Assembly: GCA_910586215.1 (NCBI GenBank)
Contig: CAJUGH010000029.1
Location: 1 to 50,706 of the forward strand
Length of the DNA stretch: 50,706 bases
Direction: 5' to 3'
DNA from: an uncultured Acetatifactor sp.
GTDB taxonomy: Bacteria; Bacillota; Clostridia; Lachnospirales; Lachnospiraceae
In this document: positions 1 to 8,808 of the stretch, piece by piece
Position numbering within the stretch: the stretch's first letter is position 1
Layout of the letters: each line of letters opens with the position of its first letter
Translations under genes and position numbers: made by a program
The notes under the pieces: model-generated
Databases searched by the model: none
The model's input: only the letters and a program-made list of their open reading frames with translations
Told to the model about the DNA's origin: nothing

Positions 1-47
1 CAGGCTCCGAAAAGCCTTGATATTACAGTGTTCCTAATAGGAGCCAT

Positions 48-242
48 TCATATGATGTTGGGGTCAAAAGGTTTTTTGACCCCTGATGCCTACGGATTGC
101 TTCGCATTTCATGCTCCCGCAATCCTAAAAACATTCAAAATCCGCCCTATCGGGCTACTTTTTCATGTTTTTACGGGTCCCAAAGTCATGTATCGACATG
201 CAAGCATGTCATACACGACCTTTTGACCCTGGCATCATGATA
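48..242. repeat. Candidate small inverted-repeat (MITE/REP-like) element
   Basis: Two nearly matching 20-base arms face each other: 52-71 and the reverse complement of 219-238 agree at 17 of 20 positions (ATGATG then GGGTCAAAAGG is common to both). Between them are three smaller hairpins: GGGGTCAAAA/TTTTGACCCC at 60-69 and 74-83, GCCC/GGGC near 148-159 followed by a T-rich stretch, and GACATGC/GCATGTC around 195-210. The element covers the last codons and stop of the minus-strand glycosidase. There is no transposase gene in it. Whether it is dispersed in the genome cannot be judged from one copy. Confidence 0.5.
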
Positions 243-2371
243 TAGGCAAGGGCCTCATAGGGCCGCAGCCGGACAGGAAGGATCTGGAACTGTGCATCCA
301 TTTGGCCCTGGGTGGGCGTAACCTCCCCTGTGGCAGGGCTGGCCAGAAGGGCCTGGCCTTTTTCTGCAACCTTAAGTTTCCCCTCATAGGTCCGGCTGCC
401 CATATTGGTGAGGAAGACGATCCGGCTTTCATCCTCCAGAAGGCGGGAGTGGGAGAGAATCTGGGTGGAGAGAACTTCCCCATCGATCACTTTGCCGCTC
501 CCCTCCGCACCGGTGAGCACGCAGCCCAGATAATCTGGCGTCACCTGGTAAGGACGGTGCAGCTGGGGGATCTTTATCTGGCCGGGAAGGGTATAGCCCT
601 CAAAGTGCGCGAAGTAAGGACTTTCCTGGCAGGTGTGGAGCAGCTGCTGGAAGGCGGTCTCATCCCCGTCCCGGCAGACGGTGGGCAGGCAGGTCATACA
701 CAGGACGAAGATGCCCTGGCTGGTCATCTGCGCCAGCTTCTCCATGGTGGCCAGACCAAGGACCCGGACGCCTGGCAGCACGATGGTACTGTAGCGGCGG
801 TCCCGGTAACACAGGCTGCCCTGGCAGATCCGGGCTTCCTGGAGCAGGGTCTCGTCTACATAGTCATAATCTACCTGCCGCTCCAGAAGATCCCAGGAGA
901 TGCTGCGGAAGGCAGAATCCACCTGGACAGTCTCCGGGGAATGGTCCATGGCCCGCTCTCCGATCTGGGGGGTATAGGCGGCCCAGATGGTGGCTTCCGG
1001 ATAGAGTAGGGCCACCTGGGAATCCCGGCGTCCCAGCCGCAGCAGATACCCCAGCCTTGCAGTATAGAGGTTCAAGGCCTTCTCCTCTTCCCTGGAATAG
1101 ACACTCAGGTCATAATAGCTGGTGAAATTGTTGATGCCCATGGCAAAATGCCAGTTCACGGAGGCACGGACCCAGTCGATACCGATCTGCTTGTTCTCCA
1201 TATAGGAGGTGTGGGCAGAGAACTCTGTGAACGCTTCATGCTCCCCGTTGATGTCGGCAAAGGAGGCGATCAGCCTGGCTATGGGCAGCCTGGTCTCGCG
1301 TTCCATCAGCTTCTGGGGTTCGCTGTCAAGCTGGTCGATGCCGGGCCAGTCCATGCGCTTCAGACATTTATAGAGGGAGCCATAGTTGATCACATGGGCA
1401 GAGAGGCGCTCTTCCTCCAGCATGTGGCCCGAAGACTTGGTGCCATGGGCATGACACCATTCCTGGATGGCCCCGAAATAGCTGGCGGCAACTCCCTCTC
1501 CCACGAACTCCCAGAAATCACATCTGCGCCTGGGCACATCCAGGCCCCTTTTCGTGACCACAGCCATTACGGCCAGGGAGATGGGATACCCGTATCTGGC
1601 CTGGAAAGCTTCCGGGAAAGTGTGGTGCCAGGGCACAATGGGGTAGACGGCCTGCCGGATGTTCCAGGAGATCAGGGAAGGTTCATCGGTAAAGAAAGCG
1701 CGGACGCCCCTGCCGAATTCTTCCCCCAGGATGGCAGCGTAGTGCTCATGGGTCATCTGCAGGAAGGTCTCGGTGGCCTTTCTGTCATTCAGGCTGATAT
1801 ACTTGCGTGGCTCCGAATAACTCTCAGCAGCATGGGTGCCATCAAAGAGATGCCGGATGCTCATGGTAAACAGGTGGAAATTCCCCTCAGGGATGTCCAG
1901 GTACAGGGTTCCCGCAGCATTCTGGCAGGAAGTGACATCCAAAGGATCCCCTCCTTCCAGGGGAAGCAGCAGGGCGCAATAAAGGGTGTCCCCAGGCACA
2001 TCCGCCCGGTATTCACATGGCCCGGTCAAGGTGCGCCAATATTCATAACAGTAGAGGCCTTCTGCCTCCAGGCCGGGATCTGCCTCGATGACGGCGCCCC
2101 CTGCAGTTCCGGAAGGGTACCCGTTCTCATCGTAGATCCACACATGCATGCCCCGGTCCAGAAAAGCCTGGAAGCCTTTCCTGGTGGCTTCCCAGGCCTC
2201 TGTATCCATGGGAAAGGAGCGGGTATAGGGCAGGTTCCCTACGATTCCGGCATAGCCGCGGTCCTGGTAGTCCCGGGCAGCCCTGTCTCCGTTGACAACG
2301 CCGCTGTGGATGATCTGGTAGATGCCATAGGTAGGATCTGGTTTGCTGAAACACTGCTGATCAAATGCCAT
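209..2371 (-). CDS. GH106-like glycoside hydrolase (alpha-L-rhamnosidase superfamily)
   Basis: The 720-residue protein looks like a cytoplasmic glycosidase: there is no signal peptide. It has a YDENGYPSG motif at residues 80-88, a FTDEPS motif at 227-232 with a candidate acidic catalytic residue at E230, and SGHMLEEE at 314-321. This set resembles the GH106 alpha-L-rhamnosidase barrel, but the protein is shorter than typical GH106 enzymes of around 1,000 residues, so it lacks some accessory beta domains. The start is supported by AGGAGG about eight bases upstream of the ATG, and a consensus promoter lies further upstream. The C-terminal nine or so residues and the stop codon are encoded by the repeat element at 48-242, so the native end may have been replaced. 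The rhamnosidase specificity is an inference; another deoxyhexose or uronic-acid linkage is possible. Confidence 0.72.
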   Translation of the reverse strand: MAFDQQCFSKPDPTYGIYQIIHSGVVNGDRAARDYQDRGYAGIVGNLPYTRSFPMDTEAWEATRKGFQAFLDRGMHVWIYDENGYPSGTAGGAVIEADPGLEAEGLYCYEYWRTLTGPCEYRADVPGDTLYCALLLPLEGGDPLDVTSCQNAAGTLYLDIPEGNFHLFTMSIRHLFDGTHAAESYSEPRKYISLNDRKATETFLQMTHEHYAAILGEEFGRGVRAFFTDEPSLISWNIRQAVYPIVPWHHTFPEAFQARYGYPISLAVMAVVTKRGLDVPRRRCDFWEFVGEGVAASYFGAIQEWCHAHGTKSSGHMLEEERLSAHVINYGSLYKCLKRMDWPGIDQLDSEPQKLMERETRLPIARLIASFADINGEHEAFTEFSAHTSYMENKQIGIDWVRASVNWHFAMGINNFTSYYDLSVYSREEEKALNLYTARLGYLLRLGRRDSQVALLYPEATIWAAYTPQIGERAMDHSPETVQVDSAFRSISWDLLERQVDYDYVDETLLQEARICQGSLCYRDRRYSTIVLPGVRVLGLATMEKLAQMTSQGIFVLCMTCLPTVCRDGDETAFQQLLHTCQESPYFAHFEGYTLPGQIKIPQLHRPYQVTPDYLGCVLTGAEGSGKVIDGEVLSTQILSHSRLLEDESRIVFLTNMGSRTYEGKLKVAEKGQALLASPATGEVTPTQGQMDAQFQILPVRLRPYEALAYIMMPGSKGRV

Positions 2372-2468
2372 ATGAGAGTACCTCCTGTTCTGGTAAATGG
2401 CCTCCTGCCTGGACAGGTGCCTTCTGCATCCCGTCTATGAGAATGGGAATCCCATGGTTTCTAAGAAA

Positions 2469-2497
2469 AGCATACGGATTTGCCAGTCCCTTGTCAA
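2469..2497 (-). promoter_or_regulatory. Sigma-A-type promoter for the GH106-like gene
   Basis: Read on the minus strand, a perfect TTGACA (+ strand 2492-2497) is followed by 17 bases and TATGCT (+ strand 2469-2474). It lies about 100 bases upstream of the ATG at 2371. Spacing and -35 are consensus; the -10 matches TATAAT at four of six positions. Confidence 0.7.
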
Positions 2498-2740
2498 TAG
2501 GAAATGGCATATTTGATAAAATATTTTTACTAAATAAGGAAAAATGAAAGATAAAAGTGGTAAAACAAGAACTTTACAATGATAAAAGCAATGAAATAAT
2601 AAGGAAAAATGACTGGAATGACTGGATTCTGTGAACAGTAACACCTGTTGACAGTAATGATGCAAAGTAGGAACCCAGGTATTGCCGAAATCCCGGAAAA
2701 ATGGTAAAGTGGAAGAAAGCGGGGAAGGGAGGAAGCCTGC
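2498..2740. other. A+T-rich intergenic region between divergent genes
   Basis: Together with the promoter to its left this makes a 369-bp gap. It is clearly richer in A+T than the flanking genes. Near 2630-2665 there is a direct repeat of ACAGTAA and a small inverted pair AACAG/CTGTT. I see no convincing -10 box for the rightward gene and no additional coding region. Confidence 0.4.
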
Positions 2741-4480
2741 ATGGAAGTCAAGCACGGCCTTGGATATCAGAATTATGAGAAGATGATGCGGAACCATATC
2801 TTCTATATTGATAAGACAAATTTTATCAGGGAATGGTGGGAGTATGCAGATGAAGTCACCTTGATCACACGTCCGCGCAGGTTCGGCAAGACGCTGAACA
2901 TGAGTACGATAGAGTGTTTTTTCTCCAACAGATACCGCCAGAGGGGAGACCTGTTTGAAGGCCGGAAGGTCTGGGAGGAGGAGAAACTGAGGAACCTGCA
3001 GGGGACATATCCTGTTATTTTCTTAAGCTTTGCAGGGGTAAAACCTCTCTACGCCGGGAGGAATGATGACCAGGAGAGGCTTGCCAATGCCCAGGCAGTG
3101 AAGAATACGGTAAAGCAGCTTTTACAGGATGTCTATACAGGTTATCAGGATATTATGAAGTCGGAGATTTTTACCAAAGAGGACAGGATGTCCTTCGTCT
3201 CCGTGAATGACAATATGTCAGACCAGACGGCGCAGGTGGCCCTTAGACGCCTCTGTGGTTATCTGGAGCGGTATTATGGGAAGAAGGTGATCGTCCTTTT
3301 AGACGAGTATGACACCCCGTTGCAGGAGGCATGGGTGGGACATTTCTGGGAAGAAGTCCTTGCTTTTTTCAGGGGATTTTTCCTGAATACCTTCAAGGAC
3401 AATAGCAGCATGGAACGGGCCCTGATCACAGGAATCACCAGGGTATCCAAGGAATCCATCTTCTCGGAATTGAACCACCTGGAGGTGGTCACCACCACTT
3501 CTGACAAGTATGCAACCTGTTTTGGATTCACGCAGGAAGAGGTCTTCCAGGCCCTGGAGGAGGAGGGGCTTTCAGAGCACAAGGATAGTGTGAAGCAGTG
3601 GTATGATGGCTTTACCTTTGGGACACATACGGATATCTATAATCCCTGGTCCATCATATCATTTATCGGAAAAAGGGCGCAATATGAGGCCTATTGGGCT
3701 AATACAAGCTCCAACGCCCTGGTGAGTACTTTGATCCAGACAGCCGATGTGGATGCTAAGGAGACAGTGGAGGACCTGCTTGCGGGGAAAAGCTTTACAG
3801 CCCCCATTGACGAGCAGATTGTATTTAACCAGCTGATTGGCAATACAAATGCCATATGGAGCCTGCTTCTGGCCACGGGTTATTTGAAGGTGATCGGAAG
3901 GGAACCTTCTTGCCCTGGCAGAACAGAGGATACAAGATATATACTGACACTTACCAATAAGGAAGTATGGTTTCTGTTCCGGAATATGGTGAAGGACTGG
4001 TTCGGCAGGTATCAGGTGCCCACATATTACAATGAATTTATCAAGGCGCTTCTAAAGGATGATGTGCGCAGGATGAATACCTTTATGAACCGGGTGGCGC
4101 TGGAGACCTTCAGCTTTTTCGACACGGGGAATAAGCCCTCTGAGAAGACCCAGCCGGAGCGCTTTTACCATGGCTTTGTGCTGGGCATGATCGTGAACCT
4201 TTCGGACAGGTATAAGGTAAGCTCCAACCGGGAAAGCGGATATGGCCGCTATGATGTCATGCTGGAGCCTTTTGATAAAAAGGAGAAGGCTTTTATCTTC
4301 GAATTCAAGGTTCTGGATGCGGATGATGGGGAGAGAACCCTGGAGGACACGGTTGCCAATGCCCTTGCCCAGATCGAGGAAAAGCAATACGGGACAGCCC
4401 TCATTGCCAGTGGCTTTGCGCCGGAAAATATCCGGAAATATGGATTTGCATTCCAGGGACAGATATGCCTGATCGGGTAA
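2741..4480 (+). CDS. AAA-ATPase-like / PD-(D/E)XK nuclease domain protein
   Basis: This 579-residue cytoplasmic protein belongs to the widespread family joining an AAA-ATPase-like domain (PF09820) to a C-terminal PD-(D/E)XK nuclease-like domain (PF08011). Visible features are the family N-terminus (FYIDKTNFI, residues 21-29), a P-loop variant RPRRFGKT at 44-51, a Walker B-type strand ending LLDEYDT around 185-191, and a nuclease-like core with RYDV near 502-505 and FEFK near 520-523 (the D...ExK pattern). The start follows GGGAGGAAG closely. Length is normal and the gene looks intact. It stands alone, with no partner gene. Cellular function of the family is not established; such genes are often present in many copies in gut Firmicutes and Bacteroidota, and defence or DNA-repair roles have been suggested without proof. 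Confidence 0.88.
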   Translation: MEVKHGLGYQNYEKMMRNHIFYIDKTNFIREWWEYADEVTLITRPRRFGKTLNMSTIECFFSNRYRQRGDLFEGRKVWEEEKLRNLQGTYPVIFLSFAGVKPLYAGRNDDQERLANAQAVKNTVKQLLQDVYTGYQDIMKSEIFTKEDRMSFVSVNDNMSDQTAQVALRRLCGYLERYYGKKVIVLLDEYDTPLQEAWVGHFWEEVLAFFRGFFLNTFKDNSSMERALITGITRVSKESIFSELNHLEVVTTTSDKYATCFGFTQEEVFQALEEEGLSEHKDSVKQWYDGFTFGTHTDIYNPWSIISFIGKRAQYEAYWANTSSNALVSTLIQTADVDAKETVEDLLAGKSFTAPIDEQIVFNQLIGNTNAIWSLLLATGYLKVIGREPSCPGRTEDTRYILTLTNKEVWFLFRNMVKDWFGRYQVPTYYNEFIKALLKDDVRRMNTFMNRVALETFSFFDTGNKPSEKTQPERFYHGFVLGMIVNLSDRYKVSSNRESGYGRYDVMLEPFDKKEKAFIFEFKVLDADDGERTLEDTVANALAQIEEKQYGTALIASGFAPENIRKYGFAFQGQICLIG

Positions 4481-4622
4481 GGAAAGCCTTCGTCCAGAGG
4501 ATCTTAGGTGCGCAATGACTTGTCTAAAAAAAGAAAATATAGAGCAACAGCATCAGACAAAAAGCACAAGGCAGCAGGAAGGGCCATCCAGGCAGCACCT
4601 GCCGCGGAAAGAGAGGAGAAAT

Positions 4623-5459
4623 ATGCAGTTAGGAATCAGGTTGCACGACACAAAAGACCTGCCCTTTGAGGAGAGGATTGCGGATGTCCATCAGCTTGGA
4701 TTTGCCTGCGGACATCTGGCCCTGGCCAAGGTGATCCGGGAATTTCCCACCACTGATGAGGCCATGACACCAGGGCTTGCCATGTACATCAAAAATGTAT
4801 TTGCCAGAAACCAGGTGGACATCGCCGTGCTGGGATGCTATCTGAACCTGGCAGATCCCAATGAAGAACAGCTTGCCAGGACCATGCACCGCTACATGGC
4901 ACATATCCGGTTTGCTTCCTGGCTGGGCTGCGGTGTGGTGGGGACAGAGACCGGGGCGCCCAATGAGACATATACGTTCACTCCGGAGTGCCATACCGAG
5001 GAGGCACTACAGCTTTTCATCCGGAATGTGCGCCCTGTGGTAGAGTACGCACAGCAGATGGGAGTGGTGCTGGCCATCGAGCCGGTATACCGCCATATTG
5101 TGAGCAATCCCAGGCGGGCGCGTCGTGTCCTGGATGAGATCGGCTCCCCCAACCTGCAGATCATTTTCGATCCCGTCAACCTGTTGGACATGGCCAATTA
5201 CCAGGACAGGCAGGCCATTATTGATGAGGCCATTGACCTTTTGGGGCCGGATATAGCCATGGTGCATCTGAAGGATTTCGTGATCCGGGAAGGGCAGCTT
5301 GTGTCCGTGGGTTGTGGCTTTGGGGAGATGGATTATACCTCCATCCTGCGCTTCATGAAAGAGAGAAAACCGTTCATCCATGCCACCCTGGAGGATACCA
5401 ATCCAGAGAACAACACCCAGGCCAGGGACTTCATCTGGCAGAAATATGCCCAGGTGTAA
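4623..5459 (+). CDS. Sugar phosphate isomerase/epimerase-type TIM barrel protein
   Basis: The 278-residue product resembles the xylose isomerase-like TIM barrel (AP endonuclease 2) family, which includes sugar isomerases and epimerases of intracellular sugar metabolism. Recognisable pieces are GTETGAPN, a strand with LAIEPVYRHI, FDPVNLLD and a C-terminal VHLKDF followed by GCGFGEMDY. These supply the glutamate, aspartate and histidine ligands expected for a divalent metal. The ATG at 4623 is chosen because GAGAGGAGA precedes it; the frame is open 108 bases further upstream but without a good ribosome-binding site. It is followed by genes for a small unknown protein and an aldose epimerase relative, which fits sugar catabolism. 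The exact substrate cannot be read from the sequence. Confidence 0.8.
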   Translation: MQLGIRLHDTKDLPFEERIADVHQLGFACGHLALAKVIREFPTTDEAMTPGLAMYIKNVFARNQVDIAVLGCYLNLADPNEEQLARTMHRYMAHIRFASWLGCGVVGTETGAPNETYTFTPECHTEEALQLFIRNVRPVVEYAQQMGVVLAIEPVYRHIVSNPRRARRVLDEIGSPNLQIIFDPVNLLDMANYQDRQAIIDEAIDLLGPDIAMVHLKDFVIREGQLVSVGCGFGEMDYTSILRFMKERKPFIHATLEDTNPENNTQARDFIWQKYAQV

Positions 5460-5621
5460 GAGATAGGATTGCAGGATAGAGAGCAGTATCGTGCATAATC
5501 CATTGCTGTTTCCGGGTGACAGACGGAGGTATACTGTACATAGATAGTTTGGTTTTGCAGGTACATTTTGCAGGTGGGTATGAAATGCCTTGCAGGACCT
5601 GGGGCAGAAATGGAGGGGCAT

Positions 5622-6047
5622 ATGGGAAGTGAAGTGTATAACCGTGACAAGGAACTTAAGGAAGCCGTGGTGGCAGGACAGAGAGCATTGTCCCTGCTGG
5701 AACAGACCAGGGACTGCTTAAACAGCGCAGGCAACTGGGGAATCTGGGATATGCTGGGAGGAGGAATCTTAAGCACCTTTTTAAAGCAGTCTAAAATGAA
5801 GGATGCAGAGAGGCTGCTCCAGGAGGCACGGAGTGCCTTGCAATGCTTCCAGCGGGAACTGATGGATGTGGATACCATCGCGGAATTCCACATCGAGACA
5901 GGGGATTTCCTGTCCTTTGCCGACTACTTTTTTGATGGTCTGATTGTGGACTGGCTGGTGCAGTCCAGGATCGGTGAAGCCAGAAAACAGGTGGAGGATG
6001 CCATTTGTAAAGTGCGTTACATATTGAACCAGCTACGGCAGATGTAA
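5622..6047 (+). CDS. Conserved hypothetical helical protein
   Basis: The gene encodes 141 residues with no signal peptide or membrane span. The sequence is largely helical and charged, with a central NWGIWDMLGGG segment and a FADYFFDGLIVDWL segment. The glycine-rich W-D-x-L-G-G-G stretch is the kind of motif that is conserved within a family, but I cannot attach a domain name to it. The ATG at 5622 is preferred because GGAGGGG lies five bases upstream; the frame extends upstream to 5568 without a better site. It lies between two sugar-metabolism genes in the same direction and may be cotranscribed with them. Function unknown. Confidence 0.6.
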   Translation: MGSEVYNRDKELKEAVVAGQRALSLLEQTRDCLNSAGNWGIWDMLGGGILSTFLKQSKMKDAERLLQEARSALQCFQRELMDVDTIAEFHIETGDFLSFADYFFDGLIVDWLVQSRIGEARKQVEDAICKVRYILNQLRQM

Positions 6048-6112
6048 AAATTCTCGCCTGTGCGGATGGATGCCCTATAAAAATATTGGAGGTTTGGAAA
6101 GGGAGGTATCAT

Positions 6113-7000
6113 ATGGCTGTCTACGAGTTGCAAAATGATGCGATTGCCATCGCTGTGAACAGTCATGGCGCAGAGCTGAAATCACTGAAAAAGCGAAGCA
6201 ACGGACAGGAATATATGTGGTGCGGGGATGCAAAATACTGGGGCAGGACATCCCCGGTGCTGTTTCCTTTTGTGGGAGGCGTGAAGAACCGGGAATACCG
6301 CACAAAGGGCAGAACCTATGCCATGACCCAGCATGGGTTTGCCAGGGATATGGAGTTTACATTGCTCTCCCAGGACCGGGAGTCCATCTGGTTTGGCCTG
6401 TCTTCTGACCAGGGTACCCTGGTCAGATACCCATACAAATTCCTGTTGAAGGCAGGTTATGTGCTTAGGGGAAACCAGGTGGAAGTATGCTGGCAGGTGG
6501 AGAATCCCGGAACGGAGCCGCTGCCTTTTTCCATAGGAGGACATCCGGCCTTTAACTGTCCTTTGGAGGAAGGGGAGGAACAGACAGACTGCTTCGTGGG
6601 ATTTGGCAGTGCCACCCGGATTGCCAGCACCCGGATCAGTGAAAAGGGACTGGCCACGGATGGACAGGATCTGTATGAACTGACCAACGGACGTCTCAGA
6701 CTGACGAAGCATCTGTTTGACCAGGATGCCCTGGTGGTGGAGCATCACCAGACGGATACGGTTACGCTCTGTGGGAAGGACGGGAACCCTTATCTGAAAG
6801 TGACCATGGATGCCCCCTTATTCGGGGTGTGGTCCCCGCCAGGTAAGCAGGCGCCTTTTGTCTGCATAGAACCCTGGTATGGAAGATGCGACAGGGAGGA
6901 TTTTGGCGGGACACTGGAAGAGCGGGAATGGGGAAATCTGGTGGAGCCGGCAGGTGTCTGGAAGGCTTCGTATACAATCACAATAGTAAGAAACGACTGA
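6113..7000 (+). CDS. Aldose 1-epimerase family protein (LacX-like)
   Basis: The 295-residue protein is a galactose mutarotase-like enzyme that would interconvert alpha and beta anomers of a free or phosphorylated sugar in the cytoplasm. Typical signatures are GRTSPVLFPFVG near residues 44-55, QHGFARD at 73-79, GGHPAFNCP at 142-150 and the late IEPWYG segment. H74 and H144 together with the glutamate of IEPW are the expected catalytic positions. The family resemblance is closer to LacX-like proteins than to classical GalM. The start at 6113 is fixed by GGGAGG seven bases upstream. It probably works with the nearby isomerase-like gene and the glycosidases in feeding monosaccharides into metabolism. 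Confidence 0.85.
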   Translation: MAVYELQNDAIAIAVNSHGAELKSLKKRSNGQEYMWCGDAKYWGRTSPVLFPFVGGVKNREYRTKGRTYAMTQHGFARDMEFTLLSQDRESIWFGLSSDQGTLVRYPYKFLLKAGYVLRGNQVEVCWQVENPGTEPLPFSIGGHPAFNCPLEEGEEQTDCFVGFGSATRIASTRISEKGLATDGQDLYELTNGRLRLTKHLFDQDALVVEHHQTDTVTLCGKDGNPYLKVTMDAPLFGVWSPPGKQAPFVCIEPWYGRCDREDFGGTLEEREWGNLVEPAGVWKASYTITIVRND

Positions 7001-7036
7001 GCGGATGACGGAATGGGAAAAGCAAGGGGCAGGGAA

Positions 7037-7534
7037 ATGGATTATGTGCATCATTATCAGTCCCCGTTTGGCGGGATGACAATGGCAAGCGATGGAAAGG
7101 CGCTGACAGGGTTGTGGTTTGACGGCCAGAAATATTTCGGCGCTACTCTTTCAGAAAGCCGGGAAGAGAGAGAACTTGCCGTATTTGAACAGGTGGACAG
7201 ATGGCTGGGGATATACTTCAGCGGAAAAGCTCCTGCGTTTACCCCGCCACTGTCCATGGAGGGCACCTCTTTTAGGAAGGCTGTGTGGGAGTTCCTGTTG
7301 TCCATTCCTTTCGGACAGACTGTGACCTATGGGGAGATCGCGAAGAAGCTTGCTGGGCAGATGGGGCGTTCTGATATGTCTGCCCAGGCGGTGGGCGGTG
7401 CGGTGGGGCATAATCCCATCTCCCTTATCGTCCCGTGTCACAGGGTGGTGGGGACGGATGGAAGCCTGACGGGGTATGCAGGTGGCATTGCAGTGAAAGA
7501 GAAACTGTTGTGGATGGAAAAGGGTGCATTTTAA
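7037..7534 (+). CDS. ogt: Methylated-DNA--protein-cysteine S-methyltransferase
   Basis: This 165-residue suicide enzyme repairs O6-alkylguanine in DNA by transferring the alkyl group to its own cysteine. The active-site motif PCHRVVG is present with C134, preceded by the GGAVGHNP segment that contacts DNA and followed by LTGYAGG. The length is normal for the Ogt/AdaB class without an N-terminal Ada domain. The ATG at 7037 follows AAGGGG at a good distance; an ATG at 7013 is in frame but has only a weak ribosome-binding site. It lies 36 bases downstream of the epimerase gene and may be cotranscribed, although the function is unrelated to sugar use. Confidence 0.92.
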   Translation: MDYVHHYQSPFGGMTMASDGKALTGLWFDGQKYFGATLSESREERELAVFEQVDRWLGIYFSGKAPAFTPPLSMEGTSFRKAVWEFLLSIPFGQTVTYGEIAKKLAGQMGRSDMSAQAVGGAVGHNPISLIVPCHRVVGTDGSLTGYAGGIAVKEKLLWMEKGAF

Positions 7535-7686
7535 GGTATATTTAAGGATATCCATAAGAAAAGATTCATATTTAGCCGTTATACTGCCAGTAACATAGGA
7601 TACAGGCTGTAGGAAAGGATGGGCAGGCCAAAAGAAGGGATTCCCAGATCCTGCCCGGAAGTCTGTTTGACAGAGGAGGTACCTGT

Positions 7687-8589
7687 ATGAAGCTGGCAGT
7701 GATGGCGGATATTCATAGCAATTATATAGCGCTGGAGCAGTGTATGACGTATGCCCTGGAACAGGGTGTCCGGCATTTTGTTTTTTTGGGGGATTATATC
7801 GGGGAACTGGCCTATCCGGAGAGAACCATGGCCCTTCTGTATGACTATAAGGAGAAATATGACTGTGTGTTCATCCGTGGAAACAAGGAAGAATACTGGC
7901 TGCAGTACAAGGCAGAAGGGGAGCAGGGCTGGCGGGAATACGATTCTACTACCGGGGTACTCTGGTATGCCTATCACAGGCTGCTGGATAGGGATCTGGA
8001 TTTCTTTGGCCGTATGCCCATATCCCGGAGGCTGCAGTTTGGAGAGCTGCCGTCACTGTTAGTCTGTCATGGCACCCCGGACAGCACCAGGAAAGCTATG
8101 CGATGGAAAGCTGCAGGCCCCGGGGAGGGGGTATCCTGGGGAAATGCCCACACAGAGGAGGTGTTGGAGAGGTGTGAGGAGAAGATGCTTTTATGTGGGC
8201 ATACCCATGTCCAGGGCAGGCTGGAATACGGAGGAAAAATACTGCTAAATCCAGGTGCAGTGGGCCTGCCACTGGAGAGAGATGGCAGAAGCCGGTTTGT
8301 GATCCTGCACGGGGATGAGGGAGGCTGGCGGGAGGAATTTGTGTCCCTTCCGTATGACCGGGTCCGTGTCATACAGGAAATTGACGAGTCCGGCCTGGGC
8401 AGACGGGCGCCTTATTGGAGCATCATTACCAAGAGGCATCTGATGGAACATGCAGACTGCCCGGGTCATGCGGTGCTGCTGGGAAGGGCCATGGAGATCT
8501 GCAGGCAGACACAGGGGTTCTGCAATTGGCCGGATATCCCGGAGGACTGTTGGAAGCAGGCCCTGGAGGAAGCGGGACTTTTGCCGTAG
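7687..8589 (+). CDS. Calcineurin-like metallophosphoesterase (YfcE-like)
   Basis: The 300-residue cytoplasmic protein carries the full set of metallophosphoesterase motifs: ADIHSN at residues 7-12, FLGDYIG near 33-39, RGNKEE near 61-66, VCHGTPD in the middle and CGHTHVQG near 175. These residues bind two divalent metals and support phosphodiester or phosphomonoester hydrolysis. It resembles the YfcE/MJ0936-like branch, extended at the C-terminus by about 70 residues of unknown role. The start is clear, with GAGGAGGT upstream. A possible -10 (TATACT, about 7580) lies in the 152-bp gap before it, but the -35 is poor. The physiological substrate is unknown. Confidence 0.88.
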   Translation: MKLAVMADIHSNYIALEQCMTYALEQGVRHFVFLGDYIGELAYPERTMALLYDYKEKYDCVFIRGNKEEYWLQYKAEGEQGWREYDSTTGVLWYAYHRLLDRDLDFFGRMPISRRLQFGELPSLLVCHGTPDSTRKAMRWKAAGPGEGVSWGNAHTEEVLERCEEKMLLCGHTHVQGRLEYGGKILLNPGAVGLPLERDGRSRFVILHGDEGGWREEFVSLPYDRVRVIQEIDESGLGRRAPYWSIITKRHLMEHADCPGHAVLLGRAMEICRQTQGFCNWPDIPEDCWKQALEEAGLLP

Positions 8590-8631
8590 GATGCAAATGC
8601 CACACGCAGCCCGGATATGTTGACCGCCTGG

Positions 8632-8658
8632 TTAACTTTTAGGGCAGGATGACCGAAA
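8632..8658 (+). promoter_or_regulatory. Sigma-D(28)-like promoter, distal copy
   Basis: TTAA, 15 bases, then GACCGAAA. The known sigma-D consensus in Firmicutes is TAAA-N15-GCCGATAA, so the spacing is exact and the -10 matches in its CCGA core. The identical GACCGAAATA string recurs 177 bases downstream in the same arrangement, which argues against chance. It would give a leader of about 200 bases to the LytTR gene. Confidence 0.45.
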
Positions 8659-8769
8659 TAGAGAATAAGGGAATGAACTGGTGCGGGCAGTGTGGCGCCA
8701 GAATAAGGCTAAGGACAGCAGACAGATGAGAGATCATGGTTTGCAGTCCTTTTTTGCATTGGAGGCGTT

Positions 8770-8799
8770 TCGGTTGGTGACATTGGCCATACAGTTCGT
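8770..8799 (+). promoter_or_regulatory. Candidate LytTR binding site (two 9-bp half-sites)
   Basis: TCGGTTGGT at 8770-8778 and ACAGTTCGT at 8791-8799 fit the LytTR half-site pattern (W-M-M-GTT-N-R-K) at eight and nine of nine positions. They are direct repeats separated by 12 bases, the usual LytTR geometry. The pair sits just upstream of the proximal promoter of a LytTR gene, so autoregulation is the natural inference. Confidence 0.5.
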
Positions 8800-8808
8800 T
8801 ACAAGATA

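Noticed and set aside
1..47. GGCTCC/GGAGCC inverted pair at the left edge
   Set aside because: The six-base arms are 30 bases apart with no T run; too weak to call a terminator, and the gene it would serve lies outside the window.
1148..2440. A 430-codon open frame antisense to the GH106-like gene
   Set aside because: It mirrors a well supported gene, has no ribosome-binding site and encodes a proline/glycine/histidine-rich sequence without family features. Similar long antisense frames at 14291-15859, 34961-36460, 40147-41733 and 41763-43001 were rejected for the same reason.
2630..2665. ACAGTAA direct repeat and a TTGACA before the PD-(D/E)XK gene
   Set aside because: The TTGACA has no -10 at any suitable distance, and the repeats are short enough to be chance.
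5460..5621. Possible promoter TATACT before the small unknown gene
   Set aside because: No -35 at 16-18 bases; the nearest TTGCTG is 21 bases away.
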